This document shows, one piece after another, positions 14,238 through 22,308 of a DNA stretch of 39,495 bases (the stretch's first letter is position 1; each line of letters starts with the position of its first letter). The notes below the pieces were generated by a model. It had not been told where the DNA came from and did not search any database. It saw only the letters and a program-made list of their open reading frames with translations. This DNA is from Streptomyces sp. T39 (GTDB lineage: Bacteria > Actinomycetota > Actinomycetes > Streptomycetales > Streptomycetaceae). The position numbers and the translations under genes were made by a program. Where the stretch lies: positions 337,734 to 377,228 of the forward strand of contig NZ_RDBP01000037.1 of assembly GCF_008042045.1 (NCBI RefSeq), written 5' to 3'.

Positions 14238-16517
14238 TTAGGCGGACGGCGATTGTTCCAGACGGACGACGACGGACTTGCTGGCGGGGGTGTTGCTGGT
14301 GTCCGCGGTGGAGTCCAGCGGCACCAGGACGTTCGTCTCCGGGTAGTAGGCGGCGGCGCAGCCGCGGGCCGTGGGGTAGTGGACGACCCGGAAGCCGGGG
14401 GCCCGGCGCTCCACACCGTCCTTCCACTCGCCGACGAGGTCGGCGTAGGCGCCGTCGGCGAGGCCGAGCTCGCGGGCGTCGTCGGGGTGGACGAGCACGA
14501 CCCGCCGGCCGCCCTTGATGCCGCGGTAGCGGTCGTCCAGGCCGTAGATCGTGGTGTTGTACTGGTCGTGGGAGCGCAGGGTCTGGAGCAGCAGCCGGCC
14601 GGCGGGGACCCGCGGGTACTCGACGGGTGCGGCGGTGAAGTTCGCCTTGCCGGTGGCGGTGGGGAAGCGGCGCTCGTCGCGGGGGGCGTGCGGGAGGGCG
14701 AAGCCGCCGGGCCGGGCGATCCGCGCGTTGAAGTCCTCGAAGCCGGGCACGACCCGGGCGATGCGGTCGCGGATGGTGCCGTAGTCCTTCTCGAACTCCT
14801 CCCAGGGTGTGCGGGAGGCGGGGCCGAGGACGGCGCGGGCCATCCGGGCCACGATGGCGGGCTCGGAGAGCAGGTGGGGGCCGGCCGGGGCGAGGTTGCC
14901 GCGGGAGGCGTGGACCATGCCCATCGAGTCCTCGACCGTCACGACCTGCCGGCCGCCGGCCTGGACGTCCTTGTCGGTGCGGCCGAGGGTGGGCAGGATC
15001 AGGGCGCGGCGGCCGGTGACGGCGTGCGAGCGGTTGAGCTTCGTCGACACGTGAACCGTCAGGCGGGCGCGCCGCACGGCGGCCTCGGTGACGCCGGTGT
15101 CGGGGGTGGCGGCCACGAAGTTGCCGCCCATGGCGAAGAACACCTTCGCCCTCCCGTCGCGGAGCGCCTCGATGGAGCGGACCACGTCGAGCCCGTGGTG
15201 GCGCGGCGGGGCGAAGCCGAACTCGGCTTCGAGGGCGTCGAGGAACGCGGCCGAGGGGCGTTCGAAGATGCCCATGGTGCGGTCGCCCTGCACGTTGGAG
15301 TGGCCGCGCACCGGGCAGACGCCTGCGCCGGGGCGGCCGATGTTGCCCCGGAGCAGGAGGAAGTTGACCACTTCGCGGATGGTGGCCACGGAGTGCTTGT
15401 GCTGGGTGAGGCCCATCGCCCAGCAGACGATGGTGCGCTCGGAGGCGAGGACCATGGCGAGTGCCTGCTCGATCTCGCCGCGGGTGAGGCCGGTGGCGGC
15501 GAGCGTCTCGTCCCAGTCGGCGGTCCGGGCGGCCTCGGCGAACTCCTCGAAGCCGTGGGTGTGCTCGGCGACGAACCGTTCGTCGACGGCCCCCTCGGAC
15601 GCGAGGACCAGTTTGTTCAGCAGGCGGAAGAGGGCCTGGTCGCCGCCGATGCGGACCTGGAGGAACAGATCGGTCAGCGAGACGCCCTTGACCAGGCCGG
15701 TGACGTGCTGGGGGTTCTTGAAACGCTCCAGGCCGGCCTCGGGGAGCGGGTTGACCGAGATGATCTTCGCTCCGGAGGCCTTGGCCTGCTCCAGCGCGGT
15801 CAGCATCCGCGGGTGGTTGGTGCCCGGGTTCTGCCCGGCGACGATGATCAGGTCGGCCCGGTGGAGGTCCTCCAGGGAGACGCTGCCCTTGCCGACGCCG
15901 ATGGTCTCGGTGAGCGCCGAACCCGAGGACTCGTGGCACATGTTGGAGCAGTCGGGCAGATTGTTGGTGCCGAACTCGCGGGCGAAGAGCTGGAGCAGGA
16001 ACGCGGCCTCGTTGCTGGTGCGTCCGGAGGTGTAGAAGAGGGCCTCGTCGGGGGAGTCGAGGGCGCCCAGTTCCTCGGCGATGATCGCGAACGCCTTCTC
16101 CCAGGTCACCGGCTCGTAGTGGGTGGCGCCCTCGGCGAGGTACGCGGGACGGGTGATGCGACCCTGCTGACCGAGCCAGTAGCCGCTGCGGTCCGCGAGG
16201 TCGGACACGGGGTGCGCGGCGAAGAACTCGGGGGTGACCCGGCGCACCGTGGCCTCCTCGGCGACGGCCTTCGCGCCGTTCTCGCAGAACTCGGCCAGGT
16301 GGCGCTTGTCGCCCTCGGGCCAGGCGCAGCCGGGGCAGTCGAAGCCGTCCTTCTGGTTGACCTTGAGCAGGGTGCGGGCGGTGCGGGCGACGCCCATCTG
16401 CTGCTGGGCCATGCGCAGCGTGTGGGCGATGGCGGTCAGCCCGGCGGCCGCGTGCTGGGGGGCCGCGACCTGCGGCGCGTCCTGGACGGGGTCGCCTGCG
16501 GGCGGCTTGCTGGGCAT
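14238..16517 (-). CDS. FdhF/YdeP-family molybdopterin oxidoreductase
   Basis: This 759-aa protein belongs to the formate dehydrogenase alpha-like YdeP family, which uses bis-molybdopterin guanine dinucleotide. The N-terminal hallmark GFDCPGCAWPEGD contains C61 and C64; the usual four-Cys [4Fe-4S] motif of classical FdhF is not present. Family motifs follow: YTSGRTSNEAAFLLQLFARE, NLPDCSNMCHESSG, VAGQNPGTNHPRM, MGLTQHKH and the C-terminal molydopterin-dinucleotide domain with RSHDQYNTTIYGLDDRYRG. The physiological electron donor is unknown; in E. coli YdeP is linked to acid resistance. The ATG at 16517 follows GGAGAG. An in-frame start at 16655 would overlap the polA start and lacks a ribosome binding site. 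Confidence 0.93.
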   Translation of the reverse strand: MPSKPPAGDPVQDAPQVAAPQHAAAGLTAIAHTLRMAQQQMGVARTARTLLKVNQKDGFDCPGCAWPEGDKRHLAEFCENGAKAVAEEATVRRVTPEFFAAHPVSDLADRSGYWLGQQGRITRPAYLAEGATHYEPVTWEKAFAIIAEELGALDSPDEALFYTSGRTSNEAAFLLQLFAREFGTNNLPDCSNMCHESSGSALTETIGVGKGSVSLEDLHRADLIIVAGQNPGTNHPRMLTALEQAKASGAKIISVNPLPEAGLERFKNPQHVTGLVKGVSLTDLFLQVRIGGDQALFRLLNKLVLASEGAVDERFVAEHTHGFEEFAEAARTADWDETLAATGLTRGEIEQALAMVLASERTIVCWAMGLTQHKHSVATIREVVNFLLLRGNIGRPGAGVCPVRGHSNVQGDRTMGIFERPSAAFLDALEAEFGFAPPRHHGLDVVRSIEALRDGRAKVFFAMGGNFVAATPDTGVTEAAVRRARLTVHVSTKLNRSHAVTGRRALILPTLGRTDKDVQAGGRQVVTVEDSMGMVHASRGNLAPAGPHLLSEPAIVARMARAVLGPASRTPWEEFEKDYGTIRDRIARVVPGFEDFNARIARPGGFALPHAPRDERRFPTATGKANFTAAPVEYPRVPAGRLLLQTLRSHDQYNTTIYGLDDRYRGIKGGRRVVLVHPDDARELGLADGAYADLVGEWKDGVERRAPGFRVVHYPTARGCAAAYYPETNVLVPLDSTADTSNTPASKSVVVRLEQSPSA

Positions 16518-16609
16518 CGCGCTCTCCTTCGAGCGGGCGTCTTCGCTGTACACCTCAGATCTTGTCACGGGCCGCCGACAGCGTCCCGGGCCCGGTCGGC
16601 CGGTCGGGA

Positions 16610-16632
16610 TTGTCGGCGGTACGTGGCAGGAT
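16610..16632 (+). promoter_or_regulatory. Candidate DNA-damage (RecA-NDp-like) promoter of polA
   Basis: TTGTCGGCG (16610-16618), exactly 8 bp, then CAGGAT (16627-16632). The published mycobacterial RecA-independent pattern is TTGTCRGTG-N8-TAnnnT; this site deviates at two positions. Initiation 7-8 nt after the -10 would fall on the polA GTG at 16640, giving a leaderless mRNA. Confidence 0.45.
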
Positions 16633-16639
16633 CGGGACC

Positions 16640-19348
16640 GTGGCTGAGACGGCATCGAAGAAGACGACGGACAACCGACCGCGCCTGCTCCTCATGGACG
16701 GGCATTCCCTGGCGTACCGGGCGTTCTTCGCCCTGCCCGCGGAGAATTTCACCTCGGCGAGCGGCCAGACGACCAACGCCGTCTACGGCTTCGCCTCGAT
16801 GCTGGCGAACACGCTGCGCGACGAGGCGCCCACGCATTTCGCGGTGGCCTTCGACGTCTCGCGCAAGACGTGGCGTTCCGCGGACTTCCCCGAGTACAAG
16901 GCGAACCGTTCCAAGACCCCGGACGAGTTCAAGGGCCAGGTCGAGCTGATCGGCGAGCTCCTGGACACGATGAACGCGGTCCGTTTCGCGGTCGACGGCT
17001 TCGAGGCCGACGACATCATCGCCACGCTGGCCACCCAGGCGGAGGCGGCCGGCTTCGAGGTGCTGATCGTCACCGGCGACCGGGACTCCTTCCAGCTGGT
17101 CAGCGAGCACACCACGGTGCTCTACCCGACGAAGGGCGTCTCCGAGCTGACCCGTTTCACCCCGGCCAAGGTCGAGGAGAAGTACGGGCTCACCCCCCAG
17201 CAGTACCCGGACTTCGCCGCCCTGCGCGGCGACCCGTCGGACAACCTGCCCGGCATCCCCGGCGTCGGAGAGAAGACGGCCACGAAGTGGATCGCCCAGT
17301 TCGGCTCGTTCGCCGAGCTGGTGGAGCGCGCCGACGAGGTGAAGGGCAAGGTCGGCCAGGCGCTGCGCGACCATCTCGAGTCGGTCAAGCTCAACCGGCA
17401 CCTCACCGAGCTGGTGCGCGACGTGGAGTTGCCGAAGGCCGTCGCCGACCTGGAGCGTGCCCCCTACGACCGCACCGCGCTCAAGGGCTTCCTGGAGGTC
17501 CTGGAGATCCGCAACCCGAGCCTGCGCGAGCGGCTGCTCGCCGTGGACCCGGGCGCCGCGGAGGAGGAGGCGCCGCCGCCGGCCGCCGGAGTCGAGCTCG
17601 ACGGCAGCGTGATCGCCGCCGGTGAGCTCGGCCCCTGGCTGGAGCGGCACGGCGGTCAGCCGCTCGGTGTCGCCACGGTCGCGAGCTGGGCACTGGGCGT
17701 GGGCAACGTCAGCGAGATCGCGCTCGCCGGAGCGGACGGCAAGGCCGCCTGGTTCGACACCACGCAGATCGGCGAGGACGACGAGCGGGCCTTCGCCGAG
17801 TGGATCGCCGACCCGGCCCGCCCCAAGATCATGCACAACGCCAAGGACGCCCTGCGGGTGTTCCCCGAGCACGGCTGGCGGATCGACGGGATCACCATGG
17901 ACACGGCGCTCGCCGCGTACCTGGTCAAGCCCGGCCGCCGGTCGTTCGCGCTGGACGCCCTGTCGGTCGAGTACCTGCACCGCGAGCTGGCGCCGGCGGC
18001 GGCCGACGGCCAGCTCGCCTTCGGCGCCGACGAGGACGCGGAGGCCGACGCGCTGATGGCGCAGGCCCGTGCCGTGCTCGACCTCGGGACCGCCTTCGGG
18101 GAGAAGCTCACCGAGGTCGGTGCGACCGAGCTGCTGCACGAGGTGGAACTGCCCACCTCGCTGCTCCTCGCCCGGATGGAGCGGCACGGCATCGCGGCCG
18201 ACCGCGGTCATCTGGAGGCGATGGAGCAGCAGTTCGCGGGTGCCGTGCAGCAGGCGGTCAAGGAGGCGCATGCCGCGGTGGGCCACGAGTTCAACCTCGG
18301 CTCGCCCAAGCAGCTCCAGGAGGTCTTCTTCGGCGAGCTCAACCTGCCCAAGACGAAGAAGACGAAGACCGGCTGGACCACGGACGCCGACGCCCTCGCC
18401 TGGCTGGCCGGCCAGACGGACCACGAGCTGCCCGTCATCATGCTGCGCCACCGGGAGCAGGCGCGGCTGCGCTCCACGGTCGAAGGGCTCGTCAAGACGA
18501 TCGCGGCCGACGGCCGGATCCACACCACGTTCAGCCAGACCGTCGCCGCGACGGGCCGCCTCTCCTCGACCGACCCCAACCTGCAGAACGTGCCGGTCCG
18601 CACGGACGAGGGCCGGGCGATCCGGCGCGGCTTCGTCGTCGGCGAGGGCTTCGAGTCGCTGATGACCGCCGACTACAGCCAGATCGAGCTGCGCGTCATG
18701 GCCCATCTGTCGGAGGACGAGGGGCTGATCGAGGCCTTCACCTCCGGCGAGGACCTCCACACCACCGTCGCCTCCCAGGTGTTCGCCGTGGAGCGGACCG
18801 CGGTCGACGCGGAGATGCGCCGCAAGATCAAGGCCATGTCCTACGGGCTCGCGTACGGGCTCTCCGCCTTCGGCCTCTCCCAGCAGCTGAGCATCGAGCC
18901 GGCCGAGGCGCGTGTGCTGATGGACACCTACTTCGAGCGGTTCGGCGGGGTGCGCGACTATCTGCACCGCGTGGTCGAGGAGGCCCGGGCCACGGGGTAC
19001 ACGGCCACGATGCTCGGCCGCCGCCGCTATCTGCCCGATCTCAACAGCGACAACCGGCAGCGCCGGGAGGCCGCCGAGCGGATGGCGCTGAACGCCCCCA
19101 TCCAGGGCACCGCCGCCGACATCGTCAAGGTCGCCATGCTCCAGGTGGACCGGGCGCTGACGGAGGCGAAGCTGCACTCGCGTCTGCTGCTCCAGGTCCA
19201 CGACGAAATCGTCCTGGAGGTGTCCCCGGGCGAGCGCGAGCAGGTCGAGGCCCTGGTCCGTCAGGAGATGTCGTCCGCCGTCGCGCTGCGGGCTCCGCTC
19301 GACGTCTCCGTGGGCGTGGGCCCGGACTGGGAGTCCGCCGCGCACTGA
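16640..19348 (+). CDS. polA: DNA polymerase I
   Basis: This 902-aa enzyme fills gaps in excision repair and removes Okazaki primers. The 5' nuclease domain covers about residues 14-310 (LLLMDGHSLAYRAFFAL with D20; FEADDIIATLA; VTGDRDSFQLV). The middle 3'-5' exonuclease fold is degenerate: the ExoI acidic pair expected near residues 341-351 is replaced by GVATVASWALG, so proofreading is probably absent. The polymerase domain has motif A DYSQIELR (D678), motif B RRKIKAMSYGLAYG (R727, K731) and motif C HDE (854-856). The GTG at 16640 starts MAETASKK; no strong Shine-Dalgarno sequence precedes it. The 3' end overlaps the convergent DUF4184 gene by 88 bp. Confidence 0.97.
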   Translation: MAETASKKTTDNRPRLLLMDGHSLAYRAFFALPAENFTSASGQTTNAVYGFASMLANTLRDEAPTHFAVAFDVSRKTWRSADFPEYKANRSKTPDEFKGQVELIGELLDTMNAVRFAVDGFEADDIIATLATQAEAAGFEVLIVTGDRDSFQLVSEHTTVLYPTKGVSELTRFTPAKVEEKYGLTPQQYPDFAALRGDPSDNLPGIPGVGEKTATKWIAQFGSFAELVERADEVKGKVGQALRDHLESVKLNRHLTELVRDVELPKAVADLERAPYDRTALKGFLEVLEIRNPSLRERLLAVDPGAAEEEAPPPAAGVELDGSVIAAGELGPWLERHGGQPLGVATVASWALGVGNVSEIALAGADGKAAWFDTTQIGEDDERAFAEWIADPARPKIMHNAKDALRVFPEHGWRIDGITMDTALAAYLVKPGRRSFALDALSVEYLHRELAPAAADGQLAFGADEDAEADALMAQARAVLDLGTAFGEKLTEVGATELLHEVELPTSLLLARMERHGIAADRGHLEAMEQQFAGAVQQAVKEAHAAVGHEFNLGSPKQLQEVFFGELNLPKTKKTKTGWTTDADALAWLAGQTDHELPVIMLRHREQARLRSTVEGLVKTIAADGRIHTTFSQTVAATGRLSSTDPNLQNVPVRTDEGRAIRRGFVVGEGFESLMTADYSQIELRVMAHLSEDEGLIEAFTSGEDLHTTVASQVFAVERTAVDAEMRRKIKAMSYGLAYGLSAFGLSQQLSIEPAEARVLMDTYFERFGGVRDYLHRVVEEARATGYTATMLGRRRYLPDLNSDNRQRREAAERMALNAPIQGTAADIVKVAMLQVDRALTEAKLHSRLLLQVHDEIVLEVSPGEREQVEALVRQEMSSAVALRAPLDVSVGVGPDWESAAH

Positions 19349-20169
19349 GCGTCCGGCACGGGCGGGGGCTGCGCGGCCCCCGCCCCGAGCCGCACCACAG
19401 CCGCGTACAGCACCAGCCCCGCCGCGAGGCCGGCGCCCGCACCGAAGCAGGCCGTGGGGATGATGTCGAGAGGCGTCTCGACCGCGCCCCAGTACTGGTA
19501 CCAGCGAAGGCAGCGGTGGAGGGTGCCGCCGAGGACGCACAGCGCGATCAGGGCCCACGCCGCACGCCGGGCACCCCGGCCGAGCACCGGCAGCGACGGG
19601 GCCGCGGACGGCTCGGCCCGCCGCAGCGCCGAGGCCGCGAACCACACCAGGGCCACCAGCGCCACGGCCGAACTGCCGTACTGCGTCAACGTGTAGAGCG
19701 GGAAGCCGGCGAGGGTCTCGTCCAGCACGGGCAGCAGCCGCACGCCCCACCGGCCGACGTGGGTGAAGGCGTCCCACACCACATGGGTCGTCGCGCCCAG
19801 CACCGCCGACACCCAGAACCAGAACAGCACGGCCGGCAGCGGGCGCGTGCTCCACGCCCGGCCCCGCAGGACCGAGTGGACCCGACCCCGCCAGCCGCGC
19901 GGCAGCAGCGCCACCACCGGGTCACGCACCAGCAGCCAGAGCGCGACCAGCAGTGCGGTCACGGCCACGTCCACGGTGAGGACGCCCACCGGGCCATGGG
20001 TCACGGCCCCGAACTCCATCGCCCCCGGCACGAAACTCGCCGCGAAGTACGTCATGTCGGGCGCGAGCGAGCCGAGGACGAGCGCCGAGGCCAGCAGTGG
20101 TCCGCGGGCGGTCCCGTCCCTGCGGACGCCGGGCAGCACCGCCGCCGCATGGCTGAGAGTGAACGGCAT
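19261..20169 (-). CDS. DUF4184 family membrane protein
   Basis: This 302-aa membrane protein begins with the family signature MPFTLSHAAAVLPG, which fixes the ATG at 20169. It contains LGSLAPDMTYF, THGPVGVLTVD, a histidine-containing segment (ATTHVVWDAFTH), and about six hydrophobic helices. The conserved His and Asp residues resemble membrane metal-dependent hydrolases (YdjM-like), but no activity is established. The last 30 or so residues are hydrophilic and Pro/Ser/Thr-rich, and are encoded antisense to the polA 3' end. The ribosome binding site is weak (GGGGG). It is divergent from the transglycosylase gene. Confidence 0.87.
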   Translation of the reverse strand: MPFTLSHAAAVLPGVRRDGTARGPLLASALVLGSLAPDMTYFAASFVPGAMEFGAVTHGPVGVLTVDVAVTALLVALWLLVRDPVVALLPRGWRGRVHSVLRGRAWSTRPLPAVLFWFWVSAVLGATTHVVWDAFTHVGRWGVRLLPVLDETLAGFPLYTLTQYGSSAVALVALVWFAASALRRAEPSAAPSLPVLGRGARRAAWALIALCVLGGTLHRCLRWYQYWGAVETPLDIIPTACFGAGAGLAAGLVLYAAVVRLGAGAAQPPPVPDAQCAADSQSGPTPTETSSGARSATADDIS

Positions 20170-20279
20170 CCCGGCGGGCCCCCTGTGACGATCGACGCGG
20201 TCGGCGCGTCCAGTATGCGCGACACACGGGAGGCCTTCCGCTTCCGCAATCCGGACGGACTCATAGGTGGCGAACCGGT

Positions 20280-20304
20280 GAACACCGGTCAGGGACCGGT
20301 GTTC
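20280..20304. promoter_or_regulatory. Perfect 10-bp-arm dyad in the transglycosylase promoter region
   Basis: GAACACCGGT (20280-20289) and ACCGGTGTTC (20295-20304) flank CAGGG. A -10-like TAGGGT lies at 20323-20328, so the right arm covers where the -35 would be (20300-20305). This position suits an operator controlling the transglycosylase gene. Confidence 0.6.
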
Positions 20305-20388
20305 CGGCGCCCCGAGTTGCACTAGGGTCACGTGAGACCGCGCCCTGGGGAGCGCGTCCACGCCGCCGACCGGGGAGGGTCCAGACGT

Positions 20389-22092
20389 ATGGCAGCGCAC
20401 ATCGGCCGCCGGCTCTACAAGGGAGCGGCAACCACCGCCGTGGCCGCGCTCGCGGTGGCCGCACTCTCCGCGTCCCAGGCTCCCGGAGCCGCCCCGGCGC
20501 CCTCCGGCGGCAGCCTGGAGGCGACCGACACACCCCCGTCGTCCGGCACGCCGGTCACCGGCAACTCCCCGTACTACACGGACCTTCCGCCGCTGAACAC
20601 GCCGGACAACGCCGGCGCCGCGGTGGGCACGCCGGTCACCGGAGCCGGTGAGGCGGGCATACCCGCCACCGTCCTCGCCGCCTACAAGCAGGCCGAGCGG
20701 AGCCTCGCCGAGAGCGACCCGGAGTGCCGCCTGCCGTGGCAACTCCTCGCGGCCATCGGCAAGGTGGAGTCCGGGCAGGCCCGTGGCGGCCGGGTGGACG
20801 CCAACGGCACCACGCTCACGCCGATCCTCGGCCCCGTCCTCAACGGCGTCGGCTTCGCGAACATCTCCGACACGGACAAGGGCGCCTACGACGGCGACAC
20901 CGTGCACGACCGGGCCGTCGGACCCATGCAGTTCATCCCCTCGACCTGGCAGACCTGGGGCCAGGACGCCAACGGCGACGGCCGCAAGGACCCCAACAAC
21001 ATCTACGACGCGGCCCTCGCCGCGGGCCGCTACCTCTGCCACGGCGGCCGGGACCTCACCGTGCAGGAGGACCTGGACAAGGCGATCCTCGGCTACAACC
21101 ACTCGCGGGAATACCTGCGCACCGTCCTCTCCTGGTTCGAGTACTACAAGCGCGGCACCCACGAGGTCCCCGACGGCACCGGTGTGCTGCCCGTCGGCAA
21201 CGGACCCGACAGCGCGGGCTCCGTACCCGGCGCGGTCCCCAGCCCCAGCCCGACCCCCTCGCCCACGCCGACTCCGGGCAACCCGGGCGGGGGAAGCACC
21301 CCCGGCCCGTCCACGCCTCCGCCGTCCACGCCGGGCGACGGCTCCGGCGAGGCCACGCCGCCCAGCGTCCCGCCGCGCGTCTCCGGGATCGAGAACGACG
21401 GCACCGGACGGCTGACGGCCACCGCGGGCGAGGAGTTCACGGCCCGTGCCACCGTCAAGGTGAAGAACACCGCCGGTGAGGCCGTCGCCCGCCAGGCCGT
21501 CCGCTTCACCGTCATCGGCGACACCGACAGCCGCTTCCCCGGCGGGAAGAGCAGCGTCGTCCTCCTCACCGGCGCCGACGGCACGGTGACCTCCCCCGCC
21601 CTGCGCGCGGGGGAGAAGACCGGCACCTTCACCGTCCGCGCCACCGTCGAGGGCCGCACCCTCGCCCCCGTCGACCTCGTCGCCACGGTGACCCAGCGCG
21701 TCGCCGACCTGCTGAAGCGGACCGACGACACGGCGTTCACCGCCGCTCCCGGCACCGCGTTCGCCGAACGTCTCACCGTCGCGGCCACCTGCAAGGGAGT
21801 CGCCGCTCCCGGCGCCGACGTGACCGTCACCGTCCTGACCGCGGACAAGCAGCCGGCGGAAGGCACGGGCCCCTGGTTCGAGGGCACCGACGGAGCCGTC
21901 CGCACCCTCACCCTGCGGACCGGCACCGGCGGGCTGCTGGAGCTCCCCGAGCTCCAGGCGGGCGACGCGACGGGCTCGTTCCTCCTGCGTCTCACCACGC
22001 CGGGCGGCGCCTCCCTCGACGTCGAACTGACCGTCGAGGCGCCGGTGGCGCCCAGCCCGTCCCCCTCCCCGTCGCCGTCGTCCACCGGCTGA
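20389..22092 (+). CDS. Secreted lytic transglycosylase with Ig-like C-terminal domains
   Basis: This 567-aa protein probably cleaves peptidoglycan glycan strands outside the membrane. The N-terminal signal or anchor helix covers residues 8-30. An MltB-like SLT domain spans about 110-255: likely catalytic E127 in AAIGKVESGQARGG, then AVGPMQFIPSTW (176-187), GDGRKDPNNIYDAALAAGRYLC and ILGYNHSREYL. A Pro/Ser/Thr-rich linker runs from about 284 to 328. Two Ig-like modules of roughly 100 residues follow (GRLTATAGEEFTARATVKVKN; then TDDTAFTAAPGTAFAERLTV), and the protein ends in an SPSPSPSP tail. The ATG at 20389 follows GGGGAGGG. An in-frame GTG at 20332 would only lengthen the signal region. The added Ig domains suggest wall binding or spacing. 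Confidence 0.92.
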   Translation: MAAHIGRRLYKGAATTAVAALAVAALSASQAPGAAPAPSGGSLEATDTPPSSGTPVTGNSPYYTDLPPLNTPDNAGAAVGTPVTGAGEAGIPATVLAAYKQAERSLAESDPECRLPWQLLAAIGKVESGQARGGRVDANGTTLTPILGPVLNGVGFANISDTDKGAYDGDTVHDRAVGPMQFIPSTWQTWGQDANGDGRKDPNNIYDAALAAGRYLCHGGRDLTVQEDLDKAILGYNHSREYLRTVLSWFEYYKRGTHEVPDGTGVLPVGNGPDSAGSVPGAVPSPSPTPSPTPTPGNPGGGSTPGPSTPPPSTPGDGSGEATPPSVPPRVSGIENDGTGRLTATAGEEFTARATVKVKNTAGEAVARQAVRFTVIGDTDSRFPGGKSSVVLLTGADGTVTSPALRAGEKTGTFTVRATVEGRTLAPVDLVATVTQRVADLLKRTDDTAFTAAPGTAFAERLTVAATCKGVAAPGADVTVTVLTADKQPAEGTGPWFEGTDGAVRTLTLRTGTGGLLELPELQAGDATGSFLLRLTTPGGASLDVELTVEAPVAPSPSPSPSPSSTG

Positions 22093-22111
22093 CCGTCAGC
22101 TCGGCATCCGC

Positions 22112-22147
22112 CGACCGCCCCTCGCGCCCCCGGCCGAGGGGCGGTCG
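22112..22147. terminator. Terminator after the transglycosylase
   Basis: GACCGCCCCTCG (22113-22124) pairs perfectly with CGAGGGGCGGTC (22135-22146), extended by one more pair outside. It lies 20 bp past the stop and between two convergent genes. The next 160 bp to the end of hrpB show nothing further. Confidence 0.85.
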
Positions 22148-22308
22148 CCGTCCCGGGCTCCCCTCGTGCGTCCCGCGCCCCCGTGCGGGCCCCGTCCGCG
22201 AGCCGTGGTTCCTCCCCGGCCGCACTGCCCCGCCGCCGGGGCATTCGCGGACTCCGCGGCACCGGCGGACGCGCCCCGCCGGTGCGCCCACGGGCGCGTG
22301 ATGCGGCG

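Noticed and set aside
14010..16949. Rightward frame of almost 1000 codons opposite the FdhF/YdeP gene
   Set aside because: Shadow of the oxidoreductase; Gly/Val/Ala/Glu-rich text with no recognisable motif.
16565..19855. Very long leftward reading frame (over 1000 codons) antisense to polA
   Set aside because: It mirrors the polA codons in the complementary frame, is Arg/Gly/Val/Leu-rich without family motifs, and arises from the high GC of third codon positions.
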